A DNA stretch of 64,000 nt from assembly GCA_013076295.1 (NCBI GenBank), contig RQOL01000521.1:248001-312000 (forward strand), written 5' to 3'. Below are positions 23,986-32,300 of this stretch, in pieces (within the stretch, counting starts at the first letter, position 1; every line of letters starts with the position of its first letter). The position numbers and the translations under genes are program-made. Below the pieces are notes generated by a model, which was given only the letters and a program-made list of their open reading frames with translations, made no database searches and was not told the origin of the DNA. The DNA comes from Sanderia malayensis. Taxonomy: Eukaryota; Cnidaria; Scyphozoa; Semaeostomeae; Pelagiidae.

Positions 23986-25123
23986 TGTTATTGAACACCA
24001 GATAGATACTGGGGTTGCTCACCCAATTAGACAATACCCCCGCCGCCTTCCGTACGCATTTCGCGAGGAAACTAGAAAACAGGTTCAGGACATGCTTAAC
24101 CAGGGGGTAATCCAACCGAGTAAAAGTCCGTGGGCCTCCCCTATTGTGCTTGTAAAAAAGAAGGATGGTAGCTATCGTTTTTGCATAGATTATCGCAAGC
24201 TTAATTCTGTCACCAAGAAAGATGCGCATCCGTTGCCTAGGGTTGATGATCTATTAGATGCACTGCACGGCTCGTGCATTTTTAGTACTTTAGATTTACG
24301 TTCTGGCTATTGGCAGATTAGCGTTGATCCGCAAGACCGCGAAAAGACCGCTTTTATTACGCCCGACGGCTTATGGGAATTTCTCCGTCTTCCCTTTGGT
24401 GTTTCTGGGGGGTGTGCAACGTTTCAACGTGCGATTGAAATTGTTTTGTCAGGACTAACATATGATACCTGTTTATGTTATATTGATGACGTCATCATAC
24501 CGTCTTCTAGCATAGACCAACACTGTGAGCGGTTAGCCTTAGTATTGTCTCGTTTCCGCCAGCATAATTTGCGCGTTAAAGCCACTAAGTGTCATTTTGG
24601 TGCGGCTAGTGTATTATTTCTTGGTCACATCGTTTCCGCGCAGGGTATACACACCGATCCCAAAAAACTGGAAGCTGTTTCACAGCTTTCCAATCCTACT
24701 AACGTAGAGCAGGTCCGATCATTTCTAGGGTTAGCAGGGTATTATCGCCGCTTTATTCCGCATTTTGCTACCGTAACCGCCCCGCTTGTTGCGCTTACCA
24801 AAAAATCCATCAAGTTTTCATGGGGTCAATTACAACAAACCGCATTTAACACTATTAAAGCGCAGTTGTGCAAGTCACCTATTCTAGCGTATCCACGCCT
24901 TGATCAACCGTTTGTTCTCCAGACTGACGCTTCTGATTTAGGCCTTGGTGCCATCTTAACGCAATTTAATTCTGCCGGGCAGGAACATGTTATTTCATAT
25001 GCAAGTCGAACCCTTACTGCTCGCAAAGCCAACTATTCTGCTACCGAAAAGGAAGCTCTAGCTGTTGTTTTTGCGGTTGACCATTTTCGGCCTTATTTGC
25101 TAGGCAAGCAATTACCGTGGTGA
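23954..25123 (+). CDS. pol: pol copy 2: reverse transcriptase and RNase H (N-terminal part)
   Basis: The 389-codon open frame holds a full Ty3-type RT: catalytic Asp in STLDLRSGYW (residue 114) and the YIDD box (176-179), then the connection region and RNase H with QTDAS (Asp 325) and the TEKE motif (364-367). The enzyme copies genomic RNA into DNA inside the particle. The nominal ATG at 23954 is incidental; the domain normally continues from protease. The frame ends at TGA 25121-25123 because TT at 25112-25113 is one base short of the frame. The same short run is in copy 1, so this lesion predates the duplication or is systematic. Confidence 0.93.
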   Translation: MFLLKNLSHTDVIEHQIDTGVAHPIRQYPRRLPYAFREETRKQVQDMLNQGVIQPSKSPWASPIVLVKKKDGSYRFCIDYRKLNSVTKKDAHPLPRVDDLLDALHGSCIFSTLDLRSGYWQISVDPQDREKTAFITPDGLWEFLRLPFGVSGGCATFQRAIEIVLSGLTYDTCLCYIDDVIIPSSSIDQHCERLALVLSRFRQHNLRVKATKCHFGAASVLFLGHIVSAQGIHTDPKKLEAVSQLSNPTNVEQVRSFLGLAGYYRRFIPHFATVTAPLVALTKKSIKFSWGQLQQTAFNTIKAQLCKSPILAYPRLDQPFVLQTDASDLGLGAILTQFNSAGQEHVISYASRTLTARKANYSATEKEALAVVFAVDHFRPYLLGKQLPW

Positions 25124-25365
25124 CAGACCATAGCGCGTTGCGTTGGTTAAACTCAGTCGAACCCAAGGGCCGCATAGCGCGTTGGCTTATGACTTTGCAA
25201 GAATATACTTTTGATATCAAGCATAGGCCCGGTTCCGCAAACGCTAACGCTGACGCGTTGTCGCGGTTTTGCCCGAAAAGCCTAAAAACTCGGTTCCTAC
25301 TTGCGCCACTACTGCTTCGCCGTCTTATAATCTTTTTGACGCACAGCGTAGCGATAGTCGCTTAA
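25117..25365 (+). CDS. pol: pol copy 2: RNase H C-terminal part
   Basis: The next frame carries VTDHSALRWL (third acidic residue of RNase H) and ends the domain with GSANANADALSR, the fourth acidic site. It overlaps the preceding frame by 7 bases, as expected from a one-base deletion. A second shift at the four-T run 25267-25270 passes the reading to the integrase frame, so residues after about ADALSRF here are out of frame. Confidence 0.88.
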   Translation: MVTDHSALRWLNSVEPKGRIARWLMTLQEYTFDIKHRPGSANANADALSRFCPKSLKTRFLLAPLLLRRLIIFLTHSVAIVA

Positions 25366-26831
25366 ACACTATCATTGATTTGAAGTTAGCAAAACTGCCA
25401 AAACCACCGCTGTTTGCTTGGCGTAGTGACCCTGTATTAAAAGCCTTTTGGCATTGCTGGGACACCTTGCATATTGTAAACGGGTTGCTCGTTAAAAGTC
25501 CGCATGAAAAGCAATTGTTACCAGAGTACTCGTTTGTCATTCCAACTGAATTGATTCCATCGGTGCTGCACGGTATTCATAGCAACCCACTTTCTGGTCA
25601 TCTAGGCATTAAGCGAACTATTCTACGCACCAAAAACCGTTTTTTCTGGCCTATGATGAAACAACACATTGTCGATTTTGTTCGTTCTTGCCAAACTTGT
25701 GCGCAAAATAAATCCGACTTTAGTCGTAATCCTGCACCCATGCAGCCTTTAACCGTGAGTGAGCCTTTTGTATTTTGGGCCATGGACTATATGGGGCCAC
25801 TCCCTGAAACCGCTAGGGGTAATAAACATCTACTCGTAGTTATGGATCATTTCACTAAGTGGTGCGAAATATTTCCCACGCCCAATCAAAAAGCACGCAC
25901 CGTAGCCGAAATTTTAGTTTCTCGCGTTTTCAGTCGATTTGGTCCGCCAACTATTATTCATTCCGACCAAGGCCGCAATTTTGAAAGTCACCTTATGCAG
26001 GAAATTTGCGATTTAATGGGCACGCATAAATCACGCACTACTGCCTATCATCCGCAGTGTGATGGGCAGGTTGAGCGTCAGAACCGCACTATTCAGGACA
26101 TGCTCGCGTCTATTGCGTCTGCGCATAAGGATGACTGGGATATTTGGGTAAGTCTTGTAGCTTACGCTTATAACACGAGCGTTCACGAATCTACTGGGTT
26201 TAGTCCATACGAACTGGTTTTCGGTCGCGAAGCGCGCACACCGCTAGAATTAGATCTTAGCTTACCATTAAAAAACCCTTCTGATCAATCTGAATATTCG
26301 CAGACGATAAGGCAAAAGCTGCAGAGTATCAAGCGGACTGCGCAACATAACTTAGATCAAAGTCGTGCTAGGCAGAAAAATTATTACGATCGCCGTGTAA
26401 CTGAATGGCATCCTCATCCAGTCGGTAGTTCCGTATGGCTGCGTCGCCCCAAAACGTGGAAGTTTGGGAAAAGGTGGCTTGGCCCGTACGAAATTCTTGA
26501 AAACCGGGGGGTGAATTATTGTATACGTTGCGCAGACGGTAAAACTAAGGTAGTTCACCATGATAATCTTAAGGTCAGCGTTATGCCATCCGGGCGAGGT
26601 GAGCCGCACTGCCCAGTAACTGAGTCGGCAGAAAATCAAGTTGTGGTTGGGGAACCTGCTATTGTAGAGGAAAACACACCCTTGTTTGTTTCGAACCCTG
26701 AGCCTGTCCCAGGTATCCCGGCGGGTAGCCCTGTGCGCGGAAACCCTGCGCACCCTTCGAATGACCGCACTCGACCCGCACGACTGAGGCAAAATCCGCC
26801 GTTGAGGTTTGGAGAACTTCTTTATAACTAA
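25269..26831 (+). CDS. pol: pol: integrase
   Basis: The 520-codon frame has an HHCC zinc-binding region (His 104 or 101, His 111, Cys 141, Cys 144) and a DDE core with Asp 173 (AMDYMGPLP), Asp 233 (HSDQGRNF) and Glu 269 (DGQVERQNR), giving the classic D,D-35-E spacing. A GPY motif (GPYEI, near 405) marks the C-terminal GPY/F domain. It would insert the DNA copy into the genome. A proline-rich tail of about 100 residues follows and no chromodomain is evident. The frame is uninterrupted and stops 15 bp before the 3' LTR. Its first codon is not a natural start. Confidence 0.95.
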   Translation: MPEKPKNSVPTCATTASPSYNLFDAQRSDSRLNTIIDLKLAKLPKPPLFAWRSDPVLKAFWHCWDTLHIVNGLLVKSPHEKQLLPEYSFVIPTELIPSVLHGIHSNPLSGHLGIKRTILRTKNRFFWPMMKQHIVDFVRSCQTCAQNKSDFSRNPAPMQPLTVSEPFVFWAMDYMGPLPETARGNKHLLVVMDHFTKWCEIFPTPNQKARTVAEILVSRVFSRFGPPTIIHSDQGRNFESHLMQEICDLMGTHKSRTTAYHPQCDGQVERQNRTIQDMLASIASAHKDDWDIWVSLVAYAYNTSVHESTGFSPYELVFGREARTPLELDLSLPLKNPSDQSEYSQTIRQKLQSIKRTAQHNLDQSRARQKNYYDRRVTEWHPHPVGSSVWLRRPKTWKFGKRWLGPYEILENRGVNYCIRCADGKTKVVHHDNLKVSVMPSGRGEPHCPVTESAENQVVVGEPAIVEENTPLFVSNPEPVPGIPAGSPVRGNPAHPSNDRTRPARLRQNPPLRFGELLYN

Positions 26832-26846
26832 ATTAAGGGGGGATGG
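26832..26846 (+). other. Polypurine tract
   Basis: ATTAAGGGGGGATGG lies between the pol stop codon and the 3' LTR. A purine run containing six G just before the LTR is the standard primer for plus-strand DNA synthesis. Confidence 0.85.
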
Positions 26847-27138
26847 TGTAGCGTGCCGCTATTGTAGATTGCGGCATTCGTTGTAGTATTGCCGCCAATA
26901 AGGCCGGCACTTAATGACACTTGATATTTTCTTATAACACTTAATATCTTCTTCTTATTTACTTTTAATACCTTCCTCGGTAGCCTTATAATATGTATAT
27001 GAATTAGAATTGAACCTTGTACCTTGAGTAAATATATAACTTGGAGCTGAGCGTTAAAGAATCAGAATTATACAGTTACTGCTTAGAACGGTTGTCGTTT
27101 TGTGCTTGTTCTTCTCTCTGCGAATCCTAAACGCTACA
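26847..27138 (+). repeat. 3' LTR (292 bp)
   Basis: It is identical in length to the 5' LTR and differs by one substitution. It starts directly after the purine-rich tract and is followed by the CATA target duplicate. The TATATAA copy is at 27033-27039. Near identity implies recent insertion, because both LTRs are copied from one template at integration. Confidence 0.98.
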
Positions 27139-27142
27139 CATA
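27139..27142. repeat. Target-site duplication of the LTR element, right (CATA)
   Basis: This is the partner of 19673-19676. Because the duplication is intact, the two LTRs belong to the same insertion, and the duplicated pol arose within a single provirus-like unit or before it integrated. Confidence 0.85.
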
Positions 27143-27726
27143 AGTCACAAAACAAATTAACAGAAAATATCAAATTTTAAATACGCTTCTTTTAATAAGA
27201 ACCATTATTAAACTTTATTGGAATATTGGGAAAATTGGATCAGCAGCACAACAAAACTGAAAATTGAGTTGGAGTTAGACCAGTGAACAAATTGTCTTTC
27301 GCAAACAAACTCTGTTTGCAAAATTTACTTAATTTTGTTAGTATTACGTATTATGGTAGCTGAAAATAACAATTCTGAATTTCCAATTAGCTCCTCCCTT
27401 TTAAATAAAACTCAGATTCATTTGCTTCCAAAGGAGCATCTGGATTCAATTATTTGGGAATTTGCGGTATTTCTGTTGCGTGTTTCGTTGTCAGGAAAAC
27501 AACTCTCGGCATCGAAATTTATTATTTATTATCTGAAATTCCTTATATTTTAGATAAAAAATTAGAATTTCACAATAAAATGTTTCTGATTTTGACTGTA
27601 AATAATGTTTAAACAAGTCAGTTATTCATTATCGTAATCAACATTTTGAATTTCGCGCCAAAATTCAAACAAAATAAGGCTCAGCCCTAGACCTCTAAAT
27701 TACAATTATGTCGTAAAAGCCACAAT
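27143..27726. other. AT-rich internal sequence of the TIR element, right arm, first part
   Basis: This is the continuation of the TIR element after the nested insertion. It contains a 66-codon ATG frame at 27353-27553 with an acidic, leucine-containing start (MVAENNNSEFPISSS, then LLPKEHLDSIIWEF). It looks more protein-like than chance AT-rich frames but matches nothing I can name. GCG followed by GTATTT inside it could be a weak donor. The remainder shows no gene. Confidence 0.5.
27353..27553 (+). CDS. Hypothetical small ORF (66 aa)
   Basis: It is ATG-initiated and has no recognised domain. LLPKEHLDSIIWEF faintly recalls the first helix of an F-box, but the conserved remainder is missing, so I do not assign it. 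It lies alone between the LTR element and the 137-bp repeats. It may be a relic exon of the TIR element or noise. Confidence 0.2.
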   Translation: MVAENNNSEFPISSSLLNKTQIHLLPKEHLDSIIWEFAVFLLRVSLSGKQLSASKFIIYYLKFLIF

Positions 27727-28775
27727 TTATGGCCCCCAAACACCTAAATTTAAAAAAATAAGTTCAATTTTCAAGTTTAGCGCCCATAATTGTACTTCTT
27801 ACTAAACTTGATGCAAATTGAAAGAGTTTGAAAATTAGCCTGAAACCCCCGTTTACCCTATTTTATGCCCCCAAAACATCAAAATTTCTATAAATAAGTT
27901 CAATTTTCAAATTCAGCGGCCCGTGATTGTACTTCTTACTAAATTTGATGCAGATTGAACAAGTTTGAAAATTTGCCCAAAGCCCCTTTTTACCCCCTTT
28001 TATGCCCCCAAAACATCAAAATTTCGATAAACTACTTCAATTTTCAAATTCAGCGGCCCGTGATTGTACTTCTTACTAATTTTGATGCAGATTGAACAAG
28101 TTTGAAAATTTGCCCAAAGCCCCCTTTTACCCTCTTTTATGCGCCCAAAACATCAAAGTTTCGATAAACTACTTCAATTTTCAAATTCAGCGGCCCGTGA
28201 TTGTACTTCTTACTAATTTTGATGCATTTTGAAAGAGTTTGAAAACGTACCTAAAGCCCCTTTTACTCCCATTTTATGCCCTCAAAACATCAAAATTTCA
28301 CAAAGTAAGTTCAATTTTCAAATTCAGCGGCCCGTGATTGTACTTCTTACTAAATTTGATGCAGATTGAACAAGTTTGAAAATTTGCCCAAAGCCCCCTT
28401 TTACCCCCTTTTATGCCCCCAAAACATCAAAGTTTCGATAAACTACTTCAATTTTCAAATTCAGCGGCCCGTGATTGTACTTCTTAGTAATTTTGATGCA
28501 GATTGAACAAGTTTGAAAATTTGCCCAAAGCCCCCTTTTACCCTCTTTTATGCCCCCAAAACATCAAAGTTTCGATAAACTACTTCAATTTTCAAATTCA
28601 GCGGCCCGTGATTGTACTTCTTATTAATTTTGATGCATTTTGAAAGAGTTTGAAAACGTACCTAAAGCCCCTTTTACTCCCATTTTATGCCCTCAAAACA
28701 TCAAAATTTCACAAAGTAAGTTCGATTTTCGAATTCAGCGGTCCAAAATCGTACTAGTTTCAGCCAGATTTCATC
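27727..28775. repeat. 137-bp tandem repeat, about 7.5 copies, with trimer higher-order pattern
   Basis: The CAGCGGCCCGTGATTG landmark, or its diverged form, falls at 27778, 27914, 28051, 28188, 28325, 28462, 28599 and 28736. Spacing is 137 bp apart from one 136. Units at 28188 and 28599 share the variant ATGCATTTTGAAAGAG and the following CCTAAAGCCCC, so the array has a three-unit (411-bp) period. The first and last units are diverged. It is unrelated to the surrounding satellite. Tandem repeats near one end are common in non-autonomous transposons. Confidence 0.92.
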
Positions 28776-29129
28776 AAATCGGGTTTTTGATGATTTTTGC
28801 TTCCATTGGGAACTACTGACGCTGGGCTAGAGAGTGTACTAAGCAAATTTAACCACAACTGGTGAATGCAAAGATACATGAAATAGAAAACCGTGATAAG
28901 ACAAGGCATAAAAGATAATATTATATATTTTATGGAAAGACTATTTATTAATGGATATAAATGAATTAGGAAACAAAAAATCTCAATAATTAGGGCTGCG
29001 TAGCAAATGTTGCGATTTGCTGCTGTGCAGCCATTGCGACTACAGGAGGCATAGCAGATTATGGATACGGATGACTGATTGCGCAGTAAGGATATGCGCA
29101 ACCTATACAGCAGTTCCTATTCAAATCAG
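28776..29129. other. Right arm, last part, between 137-bp repeats and right TIR
   Basis: This is unique AT-rich sequence. Minus-strand frames here include a 113-codon TTG-initiated frame (29101-28760) with a hydrophobic middle and, in another frame, a short stretch ending MPPVVAMAAQQQIATFATQP with a stop at 28992-28990. Neither is recognised. A decayed terminal exon of the TIR element is possible. Confidence 0.4.
28990..29127 (-). pseudogene. Possible protein-coding remnant next to the right TIR
   Basis: Read inward from the right TIR, one frame gives a Cys/Tyr/Pro-rich stretch (CCIGCAYPYCAISHPYP), a TAA at 29061-29059, then 20 more residues with AAQQQIATFATQP and a stop. Composition on both sides of the stop is unlike the AT-rich background, which suggests an old coding end with one nonsense change. 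The family is unknown; the evidence is composition only. Confidence 0.2.
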
Positions 29130-29201
29130 TTAAACACAACGTTTAATACAGGGCAATTCACGTTTCAACATAGTGTTTAATAGAGGCATGAGTATGGGTT
29201 G
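29130..29201 (-). repeat. Right terminal inverted repeat (72 bp)
   Basis: This is the partner of the left TIR at about 82 percent identity over 72 bp. The outer end is GGGTTG, followed directly by satellite CACTTTTTC. It contains ATAGTGTTTAATA, the complement of the best-conserved TIR block. Confidence 0.88.
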
Positions 29202-29208
29202 CACTTTT
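29202..29208. repeat. Target-site duplication, right (CACTTTT)
   Basis: This is the second copy of the seven-base repeat flanking the TIR block. An eighth base does not match (left C, right T), which sets the length at seven if the termini are CAAC/GTTG. Confidence 0.7.
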
Positions 29209-29329
29209 TCTTGTTTTCCAACTTTTGATGACCTCCCTCTTTTCATGACTTCCCACTTTTGATGATTTCCACGATAGGTGTCTTCAAACTTTGGTAACTT
29301 CCAAAGTTTTCTTCACTTCCCACTTTTTC

Positions 29330-32300
29330 TTGACTTCCCATTTTTTCTTCACTGCCCACTTTTAAAGAGTTCCCACTTTTTCTTGATTTCCCACTTTTTC
29401 TTCCCTTCCCACTTTTTATAGACCTCCCACTTTTGATGACTTCCCACTTTTTCTTGACTTTCCAGTTTATCTTGACTTCCCACTTTTTCTTGACTTCCCA
29501 TCTTCTCTTGACTGCCCACTTTTAAGGACTTCCCACTTTTTCTTGATTTCCCACTTTTTCTTCACTTCCCACTTTTTCTTGACCTCCCACTTTTGATGAT
29601 TCCCATTTTTGGTGACTTATCACTTTTTATGAGTTCCTACTTTTCTTCACTTCCCACATTTGCTGACTTTCCACTTTTCATGACTTTCCAGTTTTCATGA
29701 CTTCCCACTTTTGATAACTTCCACGTTAGGTGACTTCAAACATTGGTAAGTTCCAAAGTTTCTTCTCTTCCCACTTTTTTTTTACTTCAAACTTTTTCTT
29801 CACTGCCCACTTTTAAGGATTTCCCATTTTTTCTTGATTTCCCACTTTTGATGACTTCCCACTTTCGGTGACTTCCCACTTTTGATGACTTCCCACTTGT
29901 TCTTGACTTTCCACTTTTTCTTTACTTCTCATCTTCTCTTGACTGCCCAGTTTTAATGACTTCCCCCTTTTTCTTGATATCCCACTTTTTCTTCACTTCC
30001 CATTTTTTCTTGACTTCCCACTTTTGATGACTTCGCACGTTTCCTTGACTTGCCACTTTATCTTTACTTGCCCCTTTTTCTTTATTTCCCACTTTTGATG
30101 ATTCCCATTTTTGGTGATTTCCCACTTTTTATGAGTTCCTACTTTTTCTTGACTTCCAACATTTGCTGACTTTCCACTTTTCATGACTTTCCAGTTTTCA
30201 TGACTTCCCACTTTTGATAACTTCCCATTTTCGGGGACTTCCCACTTTTGATGACTTCCCACTTTTTCTTGTTTTCCACTTTTGATGACCTCCTACGTTT
30301 CATGACTTCCAACTTTTGATGACTTCCACGTTAGGTGACTTCAAACATTGGTAAGTTCCAAAGTTCTCTTCACTTCCCACTTCTTTTTGACTTCCAATTT
30401 TTTCTTCACTGCCAACTTTTAAGGACTTGCCATTTTTTCTTGATTTGCCACTTTTGATGACTTCCCAATTTCGGTGACTTCCCACTTTTGATGACTTCCC
30501 ACTTTTTCTTGACTTTCCACTTTTTCTTTACTTCTGATCTTCTCTTGACTGCCCAGTTTTAATGACTTCTCACTTTTTCTTGATTTCCCACTTTTTCTTC
30601 ACTTCCCAAATTTTCTTGACTTCCCACTTTTGATGACTTCGCACGTTTCCTTGACTTTCCACTTTATCTTTACTTGCCCCTTCTTTCTTATTTCCCGCTT
30701 TTTATGATTCTCATTTTTGGTGACTTCCAAATTTTTCTTGAAATCCTATTTTTGGTGATTTCCCAATTTTTATAAGTTCCCACTTTTTCTTCCCTTCCCA
30801 TGTTCTCTTGACTGCCCAGTTTTAATGACTTCCTACATTTGCTTGGTTTCCCACTTTTTCTTGACTTCCCATTTTTTCCTGACTTCCCACGTTCGATGAC
30901 TTCCAACTTTTGATGACTTCCCACTTATTCTTGGCTTCCCATTTTCTCTTCACCGCCCACTTTAATGACTTCCAACTTTTGATGACTTCCCACTTTTCTT
31001 GAAATCCCAATTTTTGTGACTTCCCACTTTTCATGAGTTCCCACTCTTTGTTCACTACCCACTTTTCTCTACTTCCCATCTTCTCTTGACTGCCCAGTTT
31101 TAATGACTTCCAATTTTTGCTTGATTTCCCACTTTTTCTTGACTTCCACTTTTGATGACTTCCACTTTTTCCTGACTTTCCACTTTATTTTGACTTCCCA
31201 CTTTTTCTTGACTTACCATCTTCTCTTGACTGCCCAGTTTTAACGACTTCCCACTTTTTCTTCACTTCCCACTTTTTCTTTACTTCCCACCTTCTCTTGA
31301 CTGCCCAGTTTTAATGACTTGCCACTTTTGCTTGATTTTCCATTTTTTCCTGACTGCCCACTTTTTCTTCACTTCCCAAATTTCTTGACTTCCCACTTTT
31401 GATGACTTCCCACTTTTTCTTGACTTTCCACTTTTTCTTTACTTTTGATCTTCTCTTGACTGCCCAGTTTTAATGACTTCTCACTTTTTCTTGATTTCCC
31501 ACTTTTTCTTCACTTCCCACATTTTCTTGACTTCCCACTTTTGATGACTTCGCACGTTTCCTTGACTTTCCACTTTATCTTTACTTGCCCCTTTTTCTTT
31601 ATTTCCCACTTTTTATGATTCTCATTTTTGGTGACTTCCATATTTTTTTTGAAATCCCATTTTTGCTGATTTCCCAATTTTTATAAGTTCCCACTTTTTC
31701 TTCCCTTCCCATGTTCTCTTGACTGCCCAGTTTTAATGACTTCCTACATTTGCTTGGTTTCCCACTTTTTTTTGACTTCCCACTTTTTCCTGACTTCCCA
31801 CGTTCGATGACTTCCAACTTTTGATGACTTCCCACTTATTCTTGGCTTCCCATTTTCTCTTCACCGCCCACTTTAATGACTTCCAACTTTTGATGACTTC
31901 CCACTTTTTCTTGAAATCCCATTTTTGTGACTTCCCATTTTTCATGAGTTCCCACTCTTTGTTCACTACCCAATTTTTCTCTACTTCCCATCTTCTCTTG
32001 ACTGCCCAGTTTTAATGACTTCCAATTTTTGCTTGACTTCCCACTTTTTCTTGACTTCCCACTTTTTCTTGACTTCCCACCTTTGATGATTTTCAACTTT
32101 TTCTTGACTTTCTACTCTATCCTGACTTTCCACTTTTTCTTGACTTCCCATTTTCTCTTGACTGCCCAGTTTTAAAGACTTCCCACTTTTTCTTGTTTTC
32201 CCACTTTTTCTTGACTTCCCACTTTTTCTAGACTTCCCACTTTTGATGACTTCCCACTTTTTCTTGACTTTCCACTTTATTTTGACTTCCCACTTTTTCT

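Larger units (their letters stand above)
21114..25119 (+). repeat. Internal tandem duplication of about 2.0 kb (PR-RT-RNaseH)
   Basis: 21114-23115 recurs as 23116-25119. At 23116 the RNase H sequence CCGTG is joined to protease sequence TAGCGCC through the shared dinucleotide GT, so the junction has 2-bp microhomology. The copies differ by six one-base indels and a handful of substitutions. The second copy continues properly into the end of RNase H and integrase. Origin by replication slippage or template switching during reverse transcription is likely; an assembly join is the alternative. Confidence 0.93.
19677..27138 (+). mobile_element. Ty3/gypsy-type LTR retrotransposon, 7.46 kb, with internal duplication
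   Basis: Near-identical 292-bp LTRs bound gag, protease, RT, RNase H and integrase in that order, which is the Ty3/gypsy (Metaviridae) arrangement. A CATA duplication flanks it (19673-19676 and 27139-27142). There is no env-like frame: pol stops 15 bp before the 3' LTR. The integrase lacks an obvious chromodomain but has a GPY motif. About 2 kb of pol is present twice in tandem. With one pol segment the element would be about 5.46 kb, a usual size. It is broken as read by one TGA in gag and several one-base indels in pol. Confidence 0.97.
16394..29201. mobile_element. 12.8-kb TIR-bounded insertion in the satellite (carries a nested LTR element)
   Basis: The block ends in inverted repeats (16394-16465 and 29130-29201) that begin CAAC and end GTTG. 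It is flanked by direct 7-bp repeats CACTTTT. Without it, the left flank runs into the right flank as ordinary satellite in the correct higher-order register. Subtracting the nested retrotransposon and one CATA duplication leaves about 5.34 kb of AT-rich sequence. I find no convincing transposase, so it is probably non-autonomous or decayed. The superfamily is unassigned: the 7-bp duplication and CAAC termini do not clearly match a family I recognise. The TIRs, the duplication and the intact register are seen directly; transposition is inferred. Confidence 0.85.

Noticed and set aside
26832..26846. Possible env gene downstream of pol
   Set aside because: Only 15 bases separate the integrase stop from the 3' LTR, so there is no room for env.
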